Source of the DNA: Acetomicrobium sp. UBA5826
Lineage (GTDB): Bacteria; Synergistota; Synergistia; Synergistales; Acetomicrobiaceae
NCBI RefSeq assembly: GCF_002433005.1
Contig: NZ_DJHF01000012.1
Coordinates: 1-45,707 of the forward strand
DNA length: 45,707 bases
Direction of reading: 5' to 3'
Position 1 is the first letter of the stretch, and each line of letters opens with the position of its first letter. Below are positions 41,027-45,707 of the stretch, piece by piece. Below the pieces are notes generated by a model. It ran no database searches, was not told the origin of the DNA, and worked only from the letters and a program-made list of their open reading frames with translations. The position numbers were made by a program, and so were the translations under genes.

Positions 41027-41158
41027 GTTGCGGTCCTCCGCAAAATTCAGTTCCATGCGGCGGTGTCCTGCGAACCCCGCCAGGCCCGGAAGGGAGCAAC
41101 GGTAAGCAGTGAACATCGGGCGCCATGGATAAGCTGGATTTTGTCGGAGGGCCGCTTG
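41027..41158 (+). ncRNA. ffs: Signal recognition particle RNA (4.5S-type)
   Basis: The highly conserved apical domain is present: GGTGTCCTGCGAACCCCGCC with CCGGAAGGGAGCAACGGTA just after it. The outer arms pair: GCGGTCCTCCGCAAAATTCAG-like sequence from 41030 with the complementary stretch ending in GGGCCGC at 41155. Ends are approximate. At about 130 bases it is slightly longer than E. coli 4.5S RNA. Confidence 0.9.
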
Positions 41159-41169
41159 TCTTTGACTGG

Positions 41170-41478
41170 TTACAAATTGGTTGACGGGGCCAAGTTTATG
41201 AGTGCGCTGACAAGCTTTTCTAATTCCTCGATATTTTTATCTGTGTTCGTGCTTTCTCTAATGCACTTGTACATATTCTTCTTTATAATCTCGACGCAAG
41301 CCTGCTGCATCGCGTTTCTCACAGCAGATAATTGTGTCAATACCTCCACGCACGGTTTTTCTTCGATGATCATTCGCTGGATTCCCCGTAACTGTCCTTC
41401 TATTCTCCGGAGCCTGTTTATAATTGCCTTGCGTTCCTCCGGAAGTTCGTCGATGTGTTCGGTTAGCTTTTTTGCCAT
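41170..41478 (-). CDS. CsoR-family transcriptional repressor, CstR-like ligand set
   Basis: Small all-helical repressor of the CsoR/RcnR/CstR family (DUF156), 102 residues. The core RLRRIEGQLRGIQRMIIEEK at 22-41 is diagnostic. Copper-sensing CsoR uses Cys-His-Cys; aligned positions here are Cys43, Asn68 and Cys72, so the histidine is missing. Two cysteines without the histidine are typical of CstR persulfide sensors, so sulfur stress is a likelier signal than copper (inference). An extra Cys61 is present. No metal pump or sulfur gene is adjacent. The start ATG 41478 follows AAAGGAGG. A possible operator lies upstream at 41511. Confidence 0.85.
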   Translation of the reverse strand: MAKKLTEHIDELPEERKAIINRLRRIEGQLRGIQRMIIEEKPCVEVLTQLSAVRNAMQQACVEIIKKNMYKCIRESTNTDKNIEELEKLVSALINLAPSTNL

Positions 41479-41510
41479 GACAAATCCTCCTTTGCTGTGC
41501 TACATTCGTA

Positions 41511-41534
41511 AAAATACCCTCTTGTACGTATTTT
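41511..41534. promoter_or_regulatory. Inverted repeat upstream of the CsoR-family gene
   Basis: AAAATAC (41511-41517) and GTATTTT (41528-41534) form a perfect inverted repeat with a 10-base spacer, 33 bases from the repressor start. It is a candidate autoregulatory operator. Confidence 0.4.
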
Positions 41535-41548
41535 AACATATCTGGCGC

Positions 41549-41578
41549 TTGAAGGCCAAATGCCTTATATGCTATACT
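41549..41578 (+). promoter_or_regulatory. rpsB-tsf promoter
   Basis: TTGAAG at 41549-41554, 18-base spacer, TATACT at 41573-41578 with an upstream TGC (extended -10). It leaves an mRNA leader of about 100 bases before rpsB, a region where S2 autoregulation structures occur in other bacteria. Confidence 0.6.
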
Positions 41579-41682
41579 CGCCTGTGGCTTATAAAGCACA
41601 TAGCTGGACGACGTCGGTGGTGCCATTTTGGTTCCGGCTCGGTCGAAGGCTATGGAAGATCAAAACCATGGGAGGGATTAGC

Positions 41683-42531
41683 TTGTCAGTAGTTTCAATG
41701 AAGCAACTTTTGGAATGCGGAGTTCACTTCGGGCATCAGACTCGAAGATGGGATCCGAAGATGAAGCCCTACATCTTTGCAGAGCGCAACGGCATATACA
41801 TTATAGATCTGCAAAAGACCGTTAGGGCTATTGAAAGAGCCTACGATTTTCTCAGAGAGGTCTCCAAAGGCGGAGGCACGGTGCTTTTTGTGGGCACCAA
41901 ACGTCAGGCACAGGAGACAATTAAAGAGGAAGCGGAACGTTGCGGCCAGTTTTACATCAATCAAAGATGGCTGGGCGGACTTCTGACCAATTTCTCTACC
42001 CTATCCAAACGAGTAAGGCGCATGATCGAACTTCAGGAGATGGAAGAAAAGGGAGAATTCCAAAAATATCCCAAGAAAGAAGTTATTAAGCTTCGCAAGG
42101 AAAAGGAGCGCCTTGAAAAATATCTGGGCGGAATTAGGAATATGAGGGATTTGCCGGACGCTTTATTTGTGATCGACCCTCGTAGGGAATATATTGCTGT
42201 AGCCGAAGCGAGGAAACTCTACATTCCCATAATATCCGTAGTAGACACAAACTGCGATCCTACCCTGATCGATTTTCCCATACCGGGAAATGACGATGCC
42301 ATCCGTGCTATTAGATTGATCACTTCATTGATGGCCGATGCTGTGATAGAGGGACGTCAGGGCGTAGACAGCATGGGCGGACAAAAGGAAGCGGAACTGG
42401 AGGGCTCCGAAGAGGGCGAGTCGTCGGATGAGATCGAGGTCAGGGAAAAGTTGCACGAAGTATACGGAGAAGTTGAAGAAGAATTGGTCGAAGAGGAGCT
42501 TGAAGAGCGAAAAGGTTGGAAGGAGGAATAA
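41683..42531 (+). CDS. rpsB: Ribosomal protein S2
   Basis: Small-subunit protein uS2, 282 residues. The start region MSVVSMKQLLECGVHFGHQ and WDPKMKPYIFAERNGIYIID, plus NQRWLGGLLTNF and LPDALFVIDPRREYIAVAEA, are family signatures. An acidic C-terminal extension of about 50 residues (rich in E) follows the conserved core, longer than in E. coli S2. I start it at TTG 41683 with GGAGGG at 41671-41676; upstream in-frame ATGs at 41560 and 41569 lie inside the promoter. tsf follows after 3 bases, the standard rpsB-tsf pairing. Confidence 0.96.
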   Translation: MSVVSMKQLLECGVHFGHQTRRWDPKMKPYIFAERNGIYIIDLQKTVRAIERAYDFLREVSKGGGTVLFVGTKRQAQETIKEEAERCGQFYINQRWLGGLLTNFSTLSKRVRRMIELQEMEEKGEFQKYPKKEVIKLRKEKERLEKYLGGIRNMRDLPDALFVIDPRREYIAVAEARKLYIPIISVVDTNCDPTLIDFPIPGNDDAIRAIRLITSLMADAVIEGRQGVDSMGGQKEAELEGSEEGESSDEIEVREKLHEVYGEVEEELVEEELEERKGWKEE

Positions 42532-42534
42532 GAA

Positions 42535-43128
42535 ATGGCTGTCGATACAACACTTGTCAAAGAGTTAAGGGAGCGCACGGGTGCCGGCGTCCTTGATTGT
42601 AAAAAAGCCCTGGAAGAATGCAATGGAGATGTAGAGAAGGCTATAGATTATTTGCGCGAGAAGGGAATTGCCAAGGCAGCGAAAAAAGCGGGAAGGGCTG
42701 CCACCGAGGGGCTTATATTCAGCTACATACACATGACCGGTAAAATTGGTACCTTGCTTGAGCTGAATTGCGAGACCGACTTTGTCGCCAGGACCGATGA
42801 ATTTCAGACCTTGGGCAAAGAGATAGCGATGCATATAGCTGCTGCAGCGCCTTCATATATCTCCCCCGAGGATGTCCCTGCCGAGGATTTGGAGCGAGAA
42901 AAGGAGATCTACCGCAAACAGGCCCTGGAAGAGGGCAAGCCTCAGCACATAGTAGAAAAGATAGCCGAGGGGCGCGTTCAGAAATTTTACGAGACTGCCT
43001 GTTTGCTCGAACAGGCTTGGATCAGGGACCCCGATAAAAAGATAAAGGATATCATTACGGAAGCAATAGCGAAGTTGGGTGAAAATATCGTTGTAAGAAG
43101 GTTCGCCCGATTCGCGATTAAAGAATAG
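42535..43128 (+). CDS. tsf: Elongation factor Ts
   Basis: Nucleotide-exchange factor for EF-Tu, 197 residues. The N-terminal UBA-type domain has LVKELRERTGAGVLDCKKAL, and the exchange motif ELNCETDFVARTDEFQ is at about residues 77-92. At 197 residues it is the short form with a single core subdomain arrangement, as in several thermophiles and Gram-positive bacteria (E. coli has 283). The start ATG 42535 follows GAAGGAGGAATAAG. A terminator follows. Confidence 0.95.
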   Translation: MAVDTTLVKELRERTGAGVLDCKKALEECNGDVEKAIDYLREKGIAKAAKKAGRAATEGLIFSYIHMTGKIGTLLELNCETDFVARTDEFQTLGKEIAMHIAAAAPSYISPEDVPAEDLEREKEIYRKQALEEGKPQHIVEKIAEGRVQKFYETACLLEQAWIRDPDKKIKDIITEAIAKLGENIVVRRFARFAIKE

Positions 43129-43143
43129 TTAGGCGAGTATAGT

Positions 43144-43175
43144 GAGGGGTTGGGATTTCCTGACCCCTCTTTAAT
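43144..43175 (+). terminator. Terminator after tsf
   Basis: GAGGGGTTGGGA (43144-43155) pairs with TCCTGACCCCTC (43158-43169) with wobble pairs and is followed by TTTAATTT. It separates rpsB-tsf from pyrH-frr, perhaps incompletely. Confidence 0.7.
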
Positions 43176-43213
43176 TTAAAAAATGAAGTTCGAACGCTGG
43201 AGGATTGATTGGC

Positions 43214-43969
43214 TTGGAAGACGGTAATTTTAGATACAAGCGCGTATTGCTAAAGTTATCCGGCGAGGTGTTGGCCGGGGATAAGCCCTTTGGTATCGAT
43301 TTTGATGCCGTCTCTAAAATTTGCAAAGAAATACTGGAAGTTGCTCAACAGGGGGTTCAAATTGCGATGGTGGTGGGCGGCGGAAACATACTCCGCGGCA
43401 CTCAGGCTGTCGCAATGGGGATGGACAGGCCGCAGGCCGACTATATGGGCATGTTAGCTACAGTTATAAATGCCCTTGCACTTCAGGACAATTTGGAGCG
43501 TCTGGGTTTGCCCACGAGAGTGCAAACTGCTGTAGTAATGCAGGAGATTGCAGAGCCTTTCATTCGAAGACGGGCATTAAGACACCTGGAGAAGGGGCGA
43601 GTCGTGATTTTCGCTGCCGGGACGGGATCCCCCTATTTTTCCACCGACACAGCCGCTTCCCTTCGAGCGGCGGAGATAGGAGCAGATTGTTTGCTAAAAG
43701 CTACAAAGGTCGACGGAATATACGATAAAGATCCTATGAAATTCGAAGATGCGAAAAAACTCAACTTTGTCACATACCTTGAAGCATTGAGCAAACAGCT
43801 GAAGGTCATGGACGCTACGGCCTTTTCGCTTTGCATGGAAAATTCAATCCCCATAATAGTTTTTGATATACTTCAAGAGGGAAACCTAAAAAGGCTATTG
43901 ATAGACGGAGAGCCAATAGGGACTTTAGTATCGACAAAAAGGGGGAGTAGCGGCTATGGTTGTGGATAA
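43214..43969 (+). CDS. pyrH: UMP kinase
   Basis: Bacterial UMP kinase of the amino-acid kinase fold, 251 residues, phosphorylating UMP to UDP. Motifs are RVLLKLSGEVLAGDKPFGID near the N-terminus, the glycine loop MVVGGGNILRG, MDRPQADYMGMLATVINALA and ATKVDGIYDKDP. I choose TTG 43214 because GGAGG at 43199-43203 is spaced by 10 bases; TTG 43205 would be too close. It overlaps frr by 14 bases, so the two are coupled. Confidence 0.94.
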   Translation: MEDGNFRYKRVLLKLSGEVLAGDKPFGIDFDAVSKICKEILEVAQQGVQIAMVVGGGNILRGTQAVAMGMDRPQADYMGMLATVINALALQDNLERLGLPTRVQTAVVMQEIAEPFIRRRALRHLEKGRVVIFAAGTGSPYFSTDTAASLRAAEIGADCLLKATKVDGIYDKDPMKFEDAKKLNFVTYLEALSKQLKVMDATAFSLCMENSIPIIVFDILQEGNLKRLLIDGEPIGTLVSTKRGSSGYGCG

Positions 43970-44522
43970 AAAGACAATTCTAAAAGATATGAGGGAATCT
44001 ATGAAAAAAGCTGTAGAGCATTTTAAGTCAGAGATGACGGGCATCAGGGCGGGGAGAGCCCATCCGGCGCTGGTAGAAAACATCAAAGTCGATTATTACG
44101 GAGCTCAAACGCCGATAAAACAGATGGGAACGATCTCTATCCCTGAACCGCGCCAGATTTTAATTTCCCTTTGGGATAAAACTGCCATTAAAGCCGTCGA
44201 AAAGGCTATTCAGGCTTCGCAATTGGGCGTCATGCCCCAGGTCGACGGCGAAAATATACGAATCACCCTGCCGGAACTGACTAAAGATAGAAGAGTCGAA
44301 CTGTCGCGATTGGTCAAAAAATATGCAGAAGATGCCAGGGTAGCCATAAGAAACATAAGGCGCGACGTGCTGGATGAATTAAAAAAGCAGGAAAAGGACA
44401 GCGAAATCAGCGAAGACGAATTAAGGCGATTGCAGGATGAGATACAGGAAATCACAAATGAGTACATTGAAATGGTAAATAAGGCATTGGAAGAGAAAGA
44501 AAAGGAAATTTTAGAGGGCTAA
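43956..44522 (+). CDS. frr: Ribosome recycling factor
   Basis: RRF splits post-termination ribosomes with EF-G; 188 residues. The conserved features are GIRAGRAHPALVENIKVDYY near residue 27, the PLxQ-like TPIKQMGTISIPEPRQILI, and PELTKDRRVELSRLVKKYAE, ending in the helical bundle. The start ATG 43956 follows GGGGGAGTAG and lies within the end of pyrH. A long perfect terminator stem follows. The order rpsB-tsf-pyrH-frr is the classical bacterial cluster. Confidence 0.96.
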   Translation: MVVDKKTILKDMRESMKKAVEHFKSEMTGIRAGRAHPALVENIKVDYYGAQTPIKQMGTISIPEPRQILISLWDKTAIKAVEKAIQASQLGVMPQVDGENIRITLPELTKDRRVELSRLVKKYAEDARVAIRNIRRDVLDELKKQEKDSEISEDELRRLQDEIQEITNEYIEMVNKALEEKEKEILEG

Positions 44523-44556
44523 TCACATTTATTTGTCATTCCAAACGCAGGGTGCT

Positions 44557-44610
44557 ATAAACTAATATGAGCGGATATAACCCTATCGCTCATATTAGTT
44601 TATTTTTTTT
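44557..44610 (+). terminator. Strong terminator after frr
   Basis: ATAAACTAATATGAGCG (44557-44573) and CGCTCATATTAGTTTAT (44587-44603) form a perfect 17-bp stem, followed by seven T. Confidence 0.92.
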
Positions 44611-44620
44611 AAATGGCCGA

Positions 44621-44648
44621 TGGACAAAAACCCCAGAGGGAGTATAAT
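44621..44648 (+). promoter_or_regulatory. Putative arcC promoter
   Basis: TGGACA at 44621-44626, 16-base spacer, TATAAT at 44643-44648, directly after the frr terminator and about 55 bases before the gene. Confidence 0.6.
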
Positions 44649-44702
44649 GTTTGCGTCCTATCTTGACAGTATTTAAAACCATTGGGCAATGGAGGGTTCA
44701 TG

Positions 44703-45671
44703 ATGGCAGAAAAAGTGGTAGTCGCTTTAGGGGGAAACGCAATTCTCCAGAGCGGGCAAAAAGGCACCTTTGAAGAACAGATGGAAAACGTCATGGCAAC
44801 GGCAAGGCAGATAGTGAGGATGCTGGAAGCTGGATATGAAGTCGTTGTCACCCACGGGAACGGGCCACAAGTGGGGGCGATCCTGATACAGAATGAATTA
44901 GGAAGCAGTTTGGTACCGTCAATGCCAATGGATGTCTGTGGAGCAGAAAGCCAAGGCATGATTGGCTATATGTTGTGCCAGGCCCTAAGGAATTGCATGC
45001 TCGGGAAGAGCCTGAATGATTGGCAACCATGTTGTATGGTGACGCAGGTGGAAGTTGATCCCAACGATCCTGCCTTTGCTAAACCCACGAAGCCGGTAGG
45101 GCCCTTCTACACAGCTGAAGAGGCAAAAAAGAGAATGAGCGGAAAAAACGAAATATGGATAGAAGATTCCGGAAGAGGATGGAGGCGCGTAGTCCCTTCC
45201 CCGGATCCTAAGAAAATTGTCGAAGGAGCGGTCATTAAACATCTCTCCGATGAGAGATATCTGGTGATAGCATGCGGTGGCGGCGGCATTCCCGTAATTA
45301 AAGACGAAGACGGCACTTACCGCGGCGTAGAGGCAGTCATCGACAAGGACCTTGCCGGAGAAAGGCTTGCCCAGGAAGTCGGCGCTGACATATTCATGAT
45401 ACTCACCGATGTTCCCAAAGTTGCCATAAATTACAAGAAGCCCGATGAGAAGTGGCTTGATGTTGTAACTCCCGAGGAGCTTAGGGCATATGAGGCAGAG
45501 GGGCACTTTAAGGCGGGAAGTATGGGGCCGAAGGTTAAGGCTGCCCTCCGATTCGTAGAAAACGGCGGCAAGAGAGCGATCATCGCCAAGCTCGATTCTG
45601 CCCTGGAAGCCCTTGAGGGCAAGACGGGTACGCAGGTGGTTCCTGTCAAGGAAAAAATATGCTGCCGGTAA
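44703..45671 (+). CDS. arcC: Carbamate kinase
   Basis: Amino-acid-kinase-fold enzyme of 322 residues. It makes ATP from carbamoyl phosphate and ADP, releasing carbamate. Signatures are VVVALGGNAILQSGQKG at the N-terminus, VTHGNGPQVGAILIQNE, ACGGGGIPVI and FKAGSMGPKVKAA near the end. I start it at ATG 44703 with GGAGGG at 44691-44696; ATG 44700 is possible. It is alone here, without arginine deiminase or ornithine carbamoyltransferase, and has its own promoter. The carbamoyl phosphate source must be encoded elsewhere. The last 36 bases of the window show nothing further. Confidence 0.95.
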   Translation: MAEKVVVALGGNAILQSGQKGTFEEQMENVMATARQIVRMLEAGYEVVVTHGNGPQVGAILIQNELGSSLVPSMPMDVCGAESQGMIGYMLCQALRNCMLGKSLNDWQPCCMVTQVEVDPNDPAFAKPTKPVGPFYTAEEAKKRMSGKNEIWIEDSGRGWRRVVPSPDPKKIVEGAVIKHLSDERYLVIACGGGGIPVIKDEDGTYRGVEAVIDKDLAGERLAQEVGADIFMILTDVPKVAINYKKPDEKWLDVVTPEELRAYEAEGHFKAGSMGPKVKAALRFVENGGKRAIIAKLDSALEALEGKTGTQVVPVKEKICCR

Positions 45672-45707
45672 AATAAATAACTTTAATATATATAAACAAA
45701 GGCAGGG

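Noticed and set aside
1..45707. CRISPR arrays, insertion sequences, prophage genes
   Set aside because: No regularly spaced repeats, transposase, integrase or structural phage genes were seen on either strand.

Overview
The window looks like chromosomal DNA from an anaerobic, Gram-negative-type bacterium. Synergistota (Acetomicrobium/Anaerobaculum-like) is my best guess. Supporting this are a complete ferredoxin-linked membrane hydrogenase operon, an indolepyruvate:ferredoxin oxidoreductase for amino-acid fermentation, exported enzymes with signal peptides, moderate GC content and frequent TTG starts. The taxonomic call is inference; no 16S gene is present. No insertion sequence, CRISPR array or phage module was seen.

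Layout. 1-945: smpB and its partner tmRNA (tag ANENYALAA). 1043-2917: typA/bipA. 3118-6236: a three-gene unit made of a secreted, membrane-anchored NEW3-domain protein and an ABC-2 ATPase/permease pair. 6446-14506: a 14-gene operon in the order of the Pyrococcus mbhA-N genes (Mrp-type Na+/H+ antiporter part followed by the [NiFe] hydrogenase part). 14585-21450: gltX, polA, a UbiB/ABC1-type kinase and an anchored PpiC/SurA-type foldase. 21567-24042: iorB and iorA. 24320-24504: tRNA-Ser(GCT) and tRNA-Arg(ACG). 24741-28881: an ABC-class ATPase, umuC followed by an unusual short UmuD, and a divergent LexA/CI-like repressor. 28942-40171: a probable catabolic island with a three-subunit molybdenum hydroxylase, a YfcC-type carrier, an exported ammonia-lyase-fold protein lacking the MIO tripeptide, a large BTAD/ATPase regulator and an acetamidase/formamidase. 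40309-41158: tadA running into tRNA-Ser(CGA), then tRNA-Ser(GGA) and SRP RNA. 41170-41478: a CsoR-family repressor. 41683-44522: rpsB-tsf and pyrH-frr. 44703-45671: carbamate kinase.

How the genes fit together. IorAB oxidises aryl-pyruvates from amino acids and reduces ferredoxin. The Mbh complex can reoxidise ferredoxin by making H2 while pumping ions, and carbamate kinase can add substrate-level ATP. TadA is expected to edit the wobble base of the tRNA-Arg(ACG) encoded in the same window. tmRNA/SmpB rescues ribosomes on mRNAs without stop codons, which is the kind of mRNA that RNase P processing of the tadA/tRNA-Ser overlap would create.

The most interesting items are (1) the exported, MIO-less lyase homologue beside a molybdenum hydroxylase, a carrier, an amidase and a dedicated regulator, which may be an undescribed route for degrading an imidazole- or betaine-type amine; (2) a UmuD homologue that starts almost at the normal self-cleavage point and lacks the catalytic serine, apparently a genetically pre-processed UmuD'; (3) the tadA/tRNA overlap; and (4) the complete archaeal-order mbh operon in a bacterium.
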